Part shown: one piece after another, positions 1-7,924 of the stretch
Numbering within the stretch: position 1 is the stretch's first letter
How the letters are laid out: the number at the start of each line of letters is the position of its first letter
DNA from: JANNBN01 sp031430595
GTDB lineage: Bacteria; Actinomycetota; Acidimicrobiia; Acidimicrobiales; JANYDT01
Length of the DNA stretch: 64,000 nucleotides
Assembly: GCA_031430595.1 (NCBI GenBank)
Contig: JANPBU010000016.1
Coordinates: 182,460 to 246,459 of the forward strand
Reading direction: 5' to 3'
Notes under the pieces: model-generated
The model's input: the letters and a program-made list of their open reading frames with translations, nothing else
Databases searched by the model: none
Told to the model about the DNA's origin: nothing
Program-made: the position numbers and the translations under genes

Positions 1-172
1 AGTGCCCCAGTGCCCTAGCAACCGTGGTTTGATCTGAGTTCTGACGAGCTCACTTCGAAGCAACGGATTAGACATGAGATAAATCTGACCGACTGTCAAA
101 TAGTTGGCTGCTCGCCACCATGCATCAACACGTTGAAGCTCTACCGATTCGCTTTCAGACTTCATCAAACAC

Positions 173-319
173 TCAACGTGGAAACTCGTGTGGTTCGGCC
201 CCCTCGACGACACCCGCATGTTCGGGGTGGTCGAGAAGCACATGATCTTTTACCTCGGCCATGAACGCGAACTTCAATTCGCAGTAGGGGCACTGATGAA
301 CGACACTTCCAGTTTGCAT
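173..319 (-). CDS. 48-residue C2H2-type zinc-finger protein
   Basis: A short reading frame that starts at ATG 319 and ends with TGA. It contains Cys10-x2-Cys13, then 12 residues, then His26-x4-His31, which is the spacing of a classical C2H2 zinc finger (CPYC ... DHVLLDH). The rest is acidic and His-rich. Bacterial single-finger proteins of this kind may bind DNA or protein, but the target here is unknown. It lies 32 bases after the stop codon of the PAS protein gene on the same strand. Its own DevR-like box (355-368) ends 36 bases from the ATG, the same spacing seen before three stress-protein genes. No clear Shine-Dalgarno precedes the ATG. I do not recognise a named family. That it is a gene is supported by the motif and the promoter box, not by length. 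Confidence 0.6.
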   Translation of the reverse strand: MQTGSVVHQCPYCELKFAFMAEVKDHVLLDHPEHAGVVEGAEPHEFPR

Positions 320-351
320 ACTAAGAGTCTGTAATTCACGCGAGCTTTCAG

Positions 352-1059
352 CTAGGGACCGAAGTCCCGAAGTAGCAATTCGCTTTGCAGTCCGGCGAGG
401 TTTTCCCTTTTGCTCGGGCTTTCGAGCGAGACCGATCGTATGAGACGAATCGTCTCTTCTATGAGAACACCCGATACCGTCAAACCATCGCTGTTTTCCG
501 TAGCCATGTTGGATGAAACTGCGGCCAACGAGGCAGCTATCCCAAACAGCCGTTGCACAACAAGATCGAGAAGAGCCCGACCCTCGCGCTCGCGTTCAGA
601 TACTTCTTTGAACAGTTCATCGAGGTCCCGACTTGCCCGAAGATCGCGAACGCTCGCCACAACAAGCCCGTTAGAACCAAATGGACGAAGTTGAACGTCA
701 ACCGGAATCAACGTTCCATCCTTGCAACGGGCTTCGATCTTCAACCCAATTCCCATGGGTCGAGTTCTCGGATCGTTCACAAATCCACTTCGGATGTTTC
801 GATGACTCCGCCTAGCCTTGCCGTCCAAGAGAACTTCGACCTCGCGTCCTATGAGTTCTGACTGCTCGTAGCCCAACAACGACGCAAGCCCCTGAGTGAC
901 GAATACCATTGAGCCCGGGCTGTCGATAACAGCAGCGCCGTCGGCCATAGCTTCGAGTAACTCCCAATCGGAAATGTTTGTAGAAGTATCCACAGCGCTG
1001 CGAAGTTCTTTCGAAGAATTTTCTCTTGGGTCAGGGAATGTGCCAGCGATACTCAACAT
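352..1059 (-). CDS. PAS-domain protein with vestigial histidine-kinase helix
   Basis: A 235-residue cytoplasmic protein. Residues about 32-140 form a PAS domain (GLASLLGYEQSELIG, then a PAC-like strand ending VASVRDL). Residues 141-161 are a charged helical linker. Residues 162-173 (ALLDLVVQRLFG) resemble the HisKA_3 helix of DevS/NarX-type kinases (DLHDxVIQRLFA), but the phospho-acceptor His is Leu164. No HATPase domain follows, since the protein ends about 60 residues later. It is therefore unlikely to be a working kinase. It may sense a signal for, or dimerise with, a separate DevS-type kinase. The start is uncertain: ATG 1059 is only 21 bases from a DevR-like box, and GTG 993 is an in-frame alternative just before the PAS domain. 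Confidence 0.75.
   Translation of the reverse strand: MLSIAGTFPDPRENSSKELRSAVDTSTNISDWELLEAMADGAAVIDSPGSMVFVTQGLASLLGYEQSELIGREVEVLLDGKARRSHRNIRSGFVNDPRTRPMGIGLKIEARCKDGTLIPVDVQLRPFGSNGLVVASVRDLRASRDLDELFKEVSEREREGRALLDLVVQRLFGIAASLAAVSSNMATENSDGLTVSGVLIEETIRLIRSVSLESPSKRENLAGLQSELLLRDFGP
355..368 (-). promoter_or_regulatory. DevR/DosR-like box upstream of the zinc-finger gene
   Basis: GGGACCGAAGTCCC matches 11 of 14 positions of the DosR core GGGACTTTAGTCCC and has perfect GGGAC/GTCCC arms. It overlaps the last codons of the upstream PAS gene and ends 36 bases from the ATG at 319. Confidence 0.65.
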
Positions 1060-1079
1060 GATTAGTCGGCTGCGTTCTA

Positions 1080-1093
1080 GGGCACAAAGTCCC
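1080..1093 (-). promoter_or_regulatory. DevR-like box upstream of the PAS gene
   Basis: Read on the minus strand this is GGGACTTTGTGCCC, 11 of 14 matches to the DosR core. It sits in the divergent region between the PAS gene and the stress-protein gene that starts at 1242. Confidence 0.5.
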
Positions 1094-1159
1094 TAACCTG
1101 ACCTACAGATCCTCCAGAACTTCTTCACAACATGGAGGGGACCCAAGACTGACTTTGCA

Positions 1160-1173
1160 GGGTCAAAAGGGCC
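1160..1173 (+). promoter_or_regulatory. Possible weak DevR-like box
   Basis: GGGTCAAAAGGGCC; its reverse complement matches 10 of 14 core positions. It lies 69 bases before ATG 1242 (33 bases before an in-frame GTG at 1206), so its spacing differs from the better boxes. Confidence 0.3.
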
Positions 1174-1241
1174 TGTTCCTGACTACTTCGCGGTGCCAAG
1201 ATTTGGTGGCCGAACCCACGAAGAGAAATTCAGGGACGAAC

Positions 1242-2012
1242 ATGCACTCAAGAATTATTGTTCCAGTAAATGACACAGACCGATCAGAACGTGCACTTAG
1301 TTTTGCTGCGCACTTCGCCCGTGGGATGGGGGCAAGTCTTGCGTTGGTTACGGTCATTGGCGATGGAGACAGGCGTCAAACAGCGGTCGAGACTTACCAC
1401 GAGTGGCTCATGCGGCCATATCGAGACATTGAGGCGGAATCCATAGTGCTGTCCGGGGACATCGCACCAGCAATCCTTTCAGCGTGTCAGCCCGGAGACA
1501 TCTTGTTTGTTGGCGCAGACAAAAAGTCACTCGTGCACGAAATGCTTTTTGCGAGTGTGGTGTTTGATCTTGTGAGAACTTTTTCTGGGCCGGTAGTAGC
1601 AATCGGTCCGAACGCCACAGTTCCTGAAGAAGCTAGGAACCTGTTGATCTGCCGAGATGGAGACGAAAGAGTTGACCAGGCGTTGGGTTTGCTAAAACAC
1701 ATCGCGGTCGCGGCAGCACTGCAGCCCAAATTTATTTCTTCGGAATCTTCAGGCCAAACAGGACACTCGGTACGCAAGGCAATTCGCTTGCGATCAGAGC
1801 AAGATGACGTTGCGGCTATCTGTCTGGCAATTCACACCATCGAACCGGTACAGCATATTTTCTCACCAAGTTTTGCCAACGAACTCATCGGCGAAGCGAA
1901 AAGACCCCTTGTGATCATCAACGCTTCTTCGCCGATCTGCGTAGCGCGCCGGCCAATTCGGCGGTGCGTGCCGACAAGCGAGGTACGCCAAAGTCTTGTG
2001 GGCGCCTCGTGA
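1242..2012 (+). CDS. Tandem-domain universal stress protein (UspA-like)
   Basis: A 256-residue protein with two Usp folds. The first begins at the N-terminus (RIIVPVNDTDRSERAL) and the second begins near residue 128 (ARNLLICRDGDERVDQAL). It is paralogous along its length to the gene at 10703 (RILVPLNETKRSERAV, and the matching late motif SPSFANEL). That alignment sets the start at ATG 1242; the frame is open further upstream without similarity. The glycine-rich ATP loop of classical Usp proteins (G2xG9xGS) is missing, so it may not bind ATP in the usual way. The stop overlaps the GTG start of the next gene as GTGA, so the two are probably translationally coupled. Confidence 0.85.
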   Translation: MHSRIIVPVNDTDRSERALSFAAHFARGMGASLALVTVIGDGDRRQTAVETYHEWLMRPYRDIEAESIVLSGDIAPAILSACQPGDILFVGADKKSLVHEMLFASVVFDLVRTFSGPVVAIGPNATVPEEARNLLICRDGDERVDQALGLLKHIAVAAALQPKFISSESSGQTGHSVRKAIRLRSEQDDVAAICLAIHTIEPVQHIFSPSFANELIGEAKRPLVIINASSPICVARRPIRRCVPTSEVRQSLVGAS

Positions 2013-4711
2013 GAGAAATCTTGAAGAGTGCGTCAAATACAACATCTGACGAGCCGAGAACAGTTCTTCTCTCTGATGGGTCAAGCGCAAAAGTACGGAA
2101 CCTTAAGCGAACAGATCGAACCGCTTTGCTCGAATTCTTTGCATCACTCTCTGAAGAAACTCGGAGACAAAGGTTCTTTACCGCTATGGCAGTGCTCGAC
2201 GGCGAATTGCTGGAACGACTTCTCGACGTCGACGGACCCAGCGCATTCGCTGTCGTGACCGAACGCCTCGGAAAGATAATCGGTGTCGGACGAGCTCACA
2301 GGTCGAAATCAACGGAGGCCGAAGTTGCGTTCACGGTGAGCGACCGTCATCAACACCACGGAATCGGAACACTATTGCTTGAGGCCCTCGCCGATCGTGC
2401 TGCTGAAAATGGAATCGAACAATTTGTCGCCGTCACGCAAGCCGACAATGTTGAGATGCTCCACGTGTTTCGAAACTGCGGTTTGCAGGTTTCAATCCGA
2501 CATGACCCCGAAGACGCCTCAACGATGCTCGTCGAATTGCAAGTCGATGTTGGCCACGAGCAATTTTTGGCTGCCCGCAGGAAAAGGGAACAATCGGCAG
2601 TAGCGCTTTCGCTCCAACCGCTGTTGGCTCCTCGGTCAATCGCTGTTATCGGAGTTTCTACCACAACAAAATCCCCCGGTCGCAGAATTCTCGACGCGCT
2701 TATTGATCATGAATTCGCCGGGCACCTGGTCGCTGTCAATCCACACGCTGAAAATATTGGCGGTGTTCGGACCGTCCCAACTGTCGCTGACATCGGAGAC
2801 TCGATCGATCTAGCGATAATTGCCGTACCTGCATCTTCGGTCGAGTCCGTGGCTCGTGAGTGCGGGGAACAGGGGGTTCGAGCGTTGCTTGTCATTTCTG
2901 CCGGCTTTGCCGAAATCGGAGATGTTGGCCGAAATCGACAGCAAGAACTCTTGAACATCGTTCGATCATTTGGCATGAGACTTATCGGCCCAAACTGCCT
3001 CGGCGTAGTCACAACATCGGAAGATGTACGTATGCATGCAGTATTTGCGAATATCCGGATTCTTCCCGGACATGTAGCCCTCATGTCCCAATCGGGGGCT
3101 GTTGCTCTTGCAATTGCCGCTTTGGCAGCAGAATCAGGTCTGGGTTTGTCGTCCCTGGTTTCCGTCGGGAACAAAGCCGATGTGAGCGGAAATGACCTAC
3201 TCGACTACTGGGATTGCGACCCAAGAACGAAAGTTATCGCTCTGTACCTCGAAAGTTTTGGTAACCCACGAACGTTCGCTCGGCGAGCACGTGACGTCGG
3301 TTCTCGAAAGCCGATCGTCGCTATCAAATCAGCGCGATCTACTGCCGGATCAGTAGCTGCGACTTCTCATACCGGTGCTCTGACGTCACAAGACTCAACT
3401 GTCGACGCGCTTTTTGAACAGACAGGCGTCCTGCGGGTCGACGACCCCGGTGACCTTGTTTCTCTCTGTTCGGCGCTCAGTGCGCTTCCTCTCCCGGCTG
3501 GCAGGAGTGTTGCGGTCGTCGGAAACGCTGGTGGCCTCAGTATTCTGACTGTCGATGCGATGTCGAACAACGACCTCGTGCCCGCACAACTCAGCCCCGC
3601 AACAACTTCAGATCTACGATCGATAGCGTCACCTAACGCTTCGCTGTCCAACCCAGTCGACTTAACGGCTGATGCGACCCCGGCCCAAATCACCGAGGCT
3701 GTGAGGTTGGTCCTCAGTGATGAAGAAGTTGACGCAGTAATCGTTGACTACGTCGGAATGAACCTCGAAACCACTCAACGTCTCATCACATCGCTTGCGG
3801 TCTTGGCACACAGCGCAACCAAGCCAATCCTGACCGTTTTGGCAACCCAAGATCGTTCCGTATTACAAACCAGCGTAGGGCAGCACTATCTTCCGACTGC
3901 AGCCTCACCAACCCAAGCAGCCTTAGTGATCGCAAAGATGGCTGACCGTTTCGATTGGCTTCAAAATGGCGGTCGCCCAGAAACACACCCCCCGACAGAA
4001 AACGCTGAATCGATAGCATCTCTATTACTTACCGAAACTTCAGAAATGCGAGACTCTCGGACCGTCAGTTCGCCAACTGCCGCCCTCGTGTTCAAGCTGG
4101 CCGGGATTCGCGTTGCGATGCCTCACTACGCAGCGTCGGCAGAATCAGCAGCACACATAGCATCAGAGATCGGATTTCCTGTTTGTCTCAAAGCCGCCAA
4201 TCCAAACCTTAAACATCGAAGTGATGAGGGGGCTGTCTGGACCAACCTGAAGGATGAGTTTGGTCTTGATTGTGCTTTCCGGGCATTTGAACAACGCCTA
4301 GGAGCATCGATGGAAGGAGTGCTGGTCCAGCCCATGGCAGCGGAGGGCGTGGAAATGATCGTTGGCATCATCAACGACCCAGCGTTTGGTCCCTTGGTCA
4401 TGGTGGGGGCTGGTGGTCGGGAAGCAGAGATCTGGAAGGACAGCGCTGTTCACCTTGCGCCAGTCAGCCATGCTGCGGCATTGAATATGGTGTCGAGTTT
4501 GCGAAGCTTCCCTCTTCTCTCTGGGTTTCGCGGCTCGCCGCCTGCAGACATCGCTGCGTTGGTTGACATCGTCGTACGAGTCGCTCGGCTTGCAGCAGAC
4601 TTTCCGAGTCTCGAAGCGATCGATGCAAACCCGGTGATTGTTCACCGACAGGGCGCGACTGCCGTCGACGTAAAAATCAAACTCTCCCCGGATCATCTTC
4701 CGTCGATGTAA
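2009..4711 (+). CDS. GNAT acetyltransferase fused to ADP-forming acetyl-CoA synthetase
   Basis: A 900-residue three-part protein. First is a GNAT domain (about residues 20-185, with HQHHGIGTLLLEALADRA for acetyl-CoA binding). Next comes a CoA-binding and succinyl-CoA-ligase-like core (SIAVIGVS to RLIGPNCLGVV, then the flavodoxin-like part). Last is a C-terminal ATP-grasp half (VCLKAANPNLKHRSDEGAV, VLVQPM). The motif ATSHTGAL keeps the phospho-histidine that ADP-forming acyl-CoA synthetases need, unlike some Pat/PatZ regulators that have lost it. Two roles are possible and not exclusive: protein lysine acetylation, or making ATP from acetyl-CoA during fermentation. GTG 2009 overlaps the preceding stop (GTGA); an in-frame GTG at 1964 is the alternative. 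The setting among stress and dormancy genes fits anaerobic energy metabolism. Confidence 0.9.
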   Translation: MREILKSASNTTSDEPRTVLLSDGSSAKVRNLKRTDRTALLEFFASLSEETRRQRFFTAMAVLDGELLERLLDVDGPSAFAVVTERLGKIIGVGRAHRSKSTEAEVAFTVSDRHQHHGIGTLLLEALADRAAENGIEQFVAVTQADNVEMLHVFRNCGLQVSIRHDPEDASTMLVELQVDVGHEQFLAARRKREQSAVALSLQPLLAPRSIAVIGVSTTTKSPGRRILDALIDHEFAGHLVAVNPHAENIGGVRTVPTVADIGDSIDLAIIAVPASSVESVARECGEQGVRALLVISAGFAEIGDVGRNRQQELLNIVRSFGMRLIGPNCLGVVTTSEDVRMHAVFANIRILPGHVALMSQSGAVALAIAALAAESGLGLSSLVSVGNKADVSGNDLLDYWDCDPRTKVIALYLESFGNPRTFARRARDVGSRKPIVAIKSARSTAGSVAATSHTGALTSQDSTVDALFEQTGVLRVDDPGDLVSLCSALSALPLPAGRSVAVVGNAGGLSILTVDAMSNNDLVPAQLSPATTSDLRSIASPNASLSNPVDLTADATPAQITEAVRLVLSDEEVDAVIVDYVGMNLETTQRLITSLAVLAHSATKPILTVLATQDRSVLQTSVGQHYLPTAASPTQAALVIAKMADRFDWLQNGGRPETHPPTENAESIASLLLTETSEMRDSRTVSSPTAALVFKLAGIRVAMPHYAASAESAAHIASEIGFPVCLKAANPNLKHRSDEGAVWTNLKDEFGLDCAFRAFEQRLGASMEGVLVQPMAAEGVEMIVGIINDPAFGPLVMVGAGGREAEIWKDSAVHLAPVSHAAALNMVSSLRSFPLLSGFRGSPPADIAALVDIVVRVARLAADFPSLEAIDANPVIVHRQGATAVDVKIKLSPDHLPSM

Positions 4712-4724
4712 GGACCATCGTCCC
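4711..4724 (+). promoter_or_regulatory. DevR-like box upstream of stress protein 4760
   Basis: AGGACCATCGTCCC contains the inverted repeat GGAC-CATC-GTCC and matches 10 of 14 DosR core positions. It begins at the stop codon of the upstream gene and ends 36 bases before ATG 4760. Confidence 0.6.
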
Positions 4725-4759
4725 TTTTTATTGTTGATCCGCTCGTCAAGGATGCCGGT

Positions 4760-5257
4760 ATGAAAACAGGAACTCTTCTAGTAGGTGTCGATGGTTCGCT
4801 TGGAAGTGCGGCGGCACTCAGATGGGCATTAAAGAAAGCGAACTTACGATCAGCATCAGTAAGAGTCGTCCACACCTGGGAACTCTCTAAGTCATTCGGC
4901 CCAGACGTATATATGACCCCTGATATCAAACGGTATCGAGCATCAGCTCACGACGTGCTCGACGAATGCATAACGACGGCGTGCGAAGGTATTACGCCGC
5001 TTCCTGAAATCGCCAGGGAGGTATTCGATCGCGCGGCCTCACGAGTGTTGATTGTCGAGTCCGGTGAATCAGAACTTGTAGTGGTTGGATCCCGTGGGCA
5101 TGGTGGGTTTATTGGGTTACTTCTCGGCTCGGTGGCGACACAAGTTGCTCACCACTCGAAGTGCCCTGTTGTTGTCGTTCCGGTCTGGGTTCGGCCTAGG
5201 TTCGATTTTAGGTTCGAAGCGGGACGTGGTGCATTAGGTACTGCTATTTCGGACTGA
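4760..5257 (+). CDS. Universal stress protein, single domain
   Basis: A 165-residue UspA-fold protein. The N-terminal strand TLLVGVDGSLGSAAALRWAL and the ATP-loop motif GSRGHGGFIGLLLGSVA (G2xG9xGS type) are both intact, followed by CPVVVVPV, so ATP binding is expected. A basic or aromatic tail of about 20 residues extends past the usual end. AAGGA sits 7 bases before the ATG as a plausible ribosome binding site. The DevR-like box at 4711-4724 suggests induction together with the other stress proteins in this region. It is followed two bases later by a convergent decayed ATPase gene. Confidence 0.93.
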   Translation: MKTGTLLVGVDGSLGSAAALRWALKKANLRSASVRVVHTWELSKSFGPDVYMTPDIKRYRASAHDVLDECITTACEGITPLPEIAREVFDRAASRVLIVESGESELVVVGSRGHGGFIGLLLGSVATQVAHHSKCPVVVVPVWVRPRFDFRFEAGRGALGTAISD

Positions 5258-5259
5258 GA

Positions 5260-6359
5260 CTAAGCAGAAAATCTCCGAAGCAACCGCAACCCGAGGCCAA
5301 CCCAAAAATCTCTGACAGGTTTCCAGTCAGCAGGTACGAAACGGTTGTGCGAAGGTTCCGATGAAGCGAGCGGCTCGACACGTCGTTCAGTTGACAATCC
5401 AACAAGGTCTTGTCCCGTAACCGTGGGTTCTGTATCCATCCCTACTGAGGCGGCAACGGTTCGAGCGGTAACAGGATTGTCGCCGGTCACCATAACAACG
5501 CGCGCTCCGAAAGCCCTAGCCGCGCAAACGGCAACAACGGCCGATGGCCGAACCGCATCGCCAAATGCAACAAATCCTACTAAGCACATTCCACCGGAAT
5601 CACCAATATTCACCAGCGCGCTTGCCACATCTTCACCTACGATCTCGCCGACAGGTATGACCCTGTACCCCTGAAGCATCAGTTTTCCCGCTCGGTCATT
5701 CAACGTATTCGTGCGCTCGACACCGCAGCGGAGCAGAACCGTTTCGGGCGCTCCCTTTACTGTCGTGACGAAACGGCGTTCACCCAATCGATGGATCGTG
5801 GTCATCGTGCGGTCGTGGTCATCGTGCGGTGTACGGGGTCGAACGGTTTGAGGTGAACCAGTTCTCCAAGCGCAATACTGGGAATTCCCAGAGCCACTCT
5901 CAATACCGCTGAGTCGATCTCGTCGAATGTTCGAATCGCATCGTTAGACCGCAAGAGCAATGCCCACATCTGATCGCCGTCCTCAGCAACGACCTCAACA
6001 ACTTCGAGCGTCCCTTCGATTAAGAGCTTGCTTTTCAACGAGAAGCGATTCCCCGGTAAAGAGTGACTCATCAAGCGCCCAAGTTCAGCGGACGCATCAT
6101 CGGCTCGCCGCTCCAACACCCCACCGATCAATGCAAGCAATACGATTGTTGACCCCTGGAACCGCTCCTTCGATATTGCGACGGTCAGAAGCCCCGCAAT
6201 AACTAGGGCCAGGTTCAGCGGTTCCGGAAGCCGTGAAAGCAGATCAAATACGAGTGATTTACGCGCAGACCTAGTGATTTCATTTGAGCCGTCAGCAGTG
6301 AATCTCTCGGCAGCGAATTCGTTGGTGAGCCCTTCGACTCTGTGTTTGATAGGTCTCAA
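5260..6359 (-). pseudogene. Cation-transporting P-type ATPase, decayed
   Basis: Two adjacent frames together make a shrunken P-type ATPase. The first (6359 to 5802, TTG start) has the N-terminal domain and M1-M2 (FDLLSRLPEPLNLALVIAG, then GGVLERRADDASAELGRL). It then jumps directly to the part that normally follows the phosphorylation site (LLIEGTLEVVEVV ... TFDEIDSAVL). The actuator domain, M3-M4 and the DKTGT aspartate are missing. The second frame (5805 to 5260) continues with MTTIHRLGERRF, the nucleotide-binding motif KGAPE and TGDNPVTA, then ends before GDGVNDAP and M5-M10. A 17-bp tandem duplication at the junction breaks the frame; removing one copy joins the two frames exactly. It cannot pump ions. 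The TTG start overlaps the stop of the PPOX gene (TTGA). Confidence 0.88.
5797..5830. repeat. 17-bp tandem duplication that frameshifts the P-type ATPase
   Basis: CGTGGTCATCGTGCGGT occurs twice back to back (5797-5813 and 5814-5830). As 17 is not a multiple of three it shifts the frame. Deleting one copy restores PFDPVHRTMTTIHRLGERRF. Confidence 0.9.
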
Positions 6360-6811
6360 GCCTGAACGGCAAAACGCCGCCCCGTAATGTGTTCAATAGG
6401 GATGCCAGCCAGCTCGGATTTCAAAACTGGGGCAAGTGTTCTGAGGCCAGCGTCGCGTTGGCGAGCAGATAGGGCACTATCCACGCTTACGAAACTCTTG
6501 CCGATAAGAAGCACACTCCAACCTCGTTCGCGATCAAAAGAATCAACTTCGAAGGCGACGACTGCGTTGGTGACTGCAGCGTGCTGCTCCGTTGCGGCAT
6601 CTGAAAAGAACCAAACGGTGTCACAGTCGACTCGGTACAAGATGGGCAAAATGACGGGCAATGCATTCATGGTGACGCTGATGCGCCCAAGCGACGCGCT
6701 CATAAGCAGTGATCGACACTGAACGCTCGACAACACGTCGGGCCATCGATGCCCTGCTAATGACTGATTGGTTGTCGGGGGAACGGCTTGGAACACGTCA
6801 GACCGAAACAA
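6356..6811 (-). CDS. Pyridoxamine 5'-phosphate oxidase-family flavin-binding protein
   Basis: A 151-residue split-barrel protein of the PPOX class. The segment LLMSASLGRISVTMNALPVILPILY is the usual first strand pair, followed by VWFFSDAATEQHAAVTNAVVAFEVD and the late strand GWSVLLIGKSF. Members bind FMN, F420 or haem and act in redox chemistry; the substrate here cannot be read from sequence. Such proteins are frequent in mycobacterial DosR regulons. The start is uncertain, because the conserved part begins near residue 26, where a GTG (6736) is available. It is followed immediately by the decayed ATPase gene. I found no convincing DevR box upstream. Confidence 0.75.
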   Translation of the reverse strand: MFRSDVFQAVPPTTNQSLAGHRWPDVLSSVQCRSLLMSASLGRISVTMNALPVILPILYRVDCDTVWFFSDAATEQHAAVTNAVVAFEVDSFDRERGWSVLLIGKSFVSVDSALSARQRDAGLRTLAPVLKSELAGIPIEHITGRRFAVQA

Positions 6812-6841
6812 CTAATTTCCGGCAACCGGAGTCAGAACGAA

Positions 6842-6872
6842 GTTCCATTGCACGATCGGCAGTCTGAGAGTC
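6842..6872 (+). repeat. Dispersed short repeat, copy 1 (intergenic)
   Basis: Contains GTTCCATTGCACGATCGGCA followed by GTCTGAGAGTC. It shares its layout with four other copies in the window, which centre on TTGCCCGACAGGCAGTCTG with a TGCC/GGCA inverted repeat. This copy has two mismatches in the core. The 350-base stretch 6812-7162 that contains it holds no gene I can support. Confidence 0.5.
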
Positions 6873-7113
6873 TTCGATGTCGGGAAAAGATTCATGCAAT
6901 TCTCCTTGCTCACCATCAGTCGCGCTGATTCACTGAGTTCGATTGTTTCGCTACTCACCCAAACAAACCAGGGAACAAGCGCCCCGACATGCCAGAAGAC
7001 GTCCTCAGTTTGAAGCCAAAGGTCCTATTCACACCTACTTATTTCCTAGATTGAAAACACTGCTAGTAACCAGCGATTGACCCTGCCGAAGAGGCACAAA
7101 GATGTGTACAGCA

Positions 7114-7127
7114 AGGACTTTGTACTC
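7114..7127 (+). promoter_or_regulatory. DevR-like box upstream of stress protein 7163
   Basis: AGGACTTTGTACTC matches 9 of 14 DosR core positions, with a strong left half GGACTTT. It ends 36 bases before ATG 7163, the same spacing as the boxes at 4711, 10654 and 355. Confidence 0.5.
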
Positions 7128-7162
7128 TTCGGCGCCGGGTTTCAGACCGACACTATGGGCAC

Positions 7163-7615
7163 ATGACAAATTCGCTACGCAAAGAAACAGGTCTCGTCGT
7201 TGTTGGTGTCGACGGCTCAGAAGAAAGCATTGTTGCCCTGAAGTGGGCAATTGAAGAAGCACGAATCCGAGGGGCCCGAGTTCGGGCAATGAACGTCTGG
7301 AACTACCCAGTTGGCTACGGAATTGAAATGGCGGCCATCAGCGCCCTGGATGTGGAAACAGTCGAAAAATCAGCGCGGGGTGTGCTCGATCACAGTGTTG
7401 AGGCAGCACTTCTGGATGTTGACGAGGCACCGCAAGTTGAGCGAGTAACTCGTCAGGGTTCACCCTCAAAGGAGTTACTGGCCGAAGCAAAAGACGCCGA
7501 TATGCTCGTGGTTGGCAAACGAGGCCACGGCGGGTTTCTCGGCCTGGTGTTGGGTTCCGTCGCGAACCAAGTTGTGCATCACGCGACCTGCCCGACGGTA
7601 GTCGTTTCGCGGTGA
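7163..7615 (+). CDS. Universal stress protein, single domain
   Basis: A 150-residue UspA-fold protein. LVVVGVDGSEESIVALKWAI forms the first strand and helix, and GKRGHGGFLGLVLGSVANQV is an intact G2xG9xGS ATP loop before CPTVVVSR. It closely resembles the proteins at 4760 and the second half of 8649, which suggests local duplication. It is a monocistronic plus-strand gene flanked by minus-strand genes. The only upstream signal seen is the DevR-like box. The few bases before the ATG (GGGC) give a weak ribosome binding site at best. Confidence 0.93.
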   Translation: MTNSLRKETGLVVVGVDGSEESIVALKWAIEEARIRGARVRAMNVWNYPVGYGIEMAAISALDVETVEKSARGVLDHSVEAALLDVDEAPQVERVTRQGSPSKELLAEAKDADMLVVGKRGHGGFLGLVLGSVANQVVHHATCPTVVVSR

Positions 7616-7629
7616 CAGGCTGAAGGAAC

Positions 7630-7890
7630 TCATCGTGCCCCGACCACAGCCATGAGGTCTTCGACAGCGCGCACAGCACCGTGTTTCTGAACGAAACCGA
7701 GCACCGCCAAAGTAGCGGGAATGACCAGGATGATCCCTCCATCGAGCACTTCACCGAGAGCCACCGATAACACGGTTGGCCCAACGAGAAGCGATTCGAT
7801 CGGGTTTACAGTTGTCTGAGAAAATTCGCTAATCTCATACGTGCGCAGGCGACCCGATGGGGGCTCTGTTGGGGGACCTTCGACACTTTT
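7630..7890 (-). pseudogene. N-terminal remnant of a second P-type ATPase
   Basis: An open frame on the minus strand with no start codon. It reads GRLRTYEISEFSQTTVNPIE, then LLVGPTVLSVALGEVLDGGI, ILVIPATLAVLGFVQKHGAV and RAVEDLMAVVGAR before a stop at 7630. This is the M1-M2 hairpin and following helix of a P-type cation ATPase (compare LNAVLGFVQEYRAEKALEAL in intact members). Nothing beyond it remains. The segment fills what would otherwise be an empty 309-base gap between the stress-protein gene and the response regulator. It is a different copy from the pseudogene at 5260-6359, as both retain M1-M2. A GGGACCTTCGACAC sequence at 7873-7886 could be a relic DevR box. Confidence 0.65.
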
Positions 7891-7893
7891 AAA

Positions 7894-7907
7894 GTATGTT
7901 CACATAC
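7894..7907. other. Short perfect inverted repeat after the response regulator gene
   Basis: GTATGT-TC-ACATAC. It lies 18 bases beyond the stop codon of the regulator, with a short T run on the minus strand. It could be a weak terminator or an operator; nothing decides between them. Confidence 0.3.
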
Positions 7908-7924
7908 AGGTTAAGTAAATCGTG

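Noticed and set aside
6971..6984. GGGAACAAGCGCCC as a DevR box
   Set aside because: Only the outer bases match the core, and the spacing to the nearest start is wrong.
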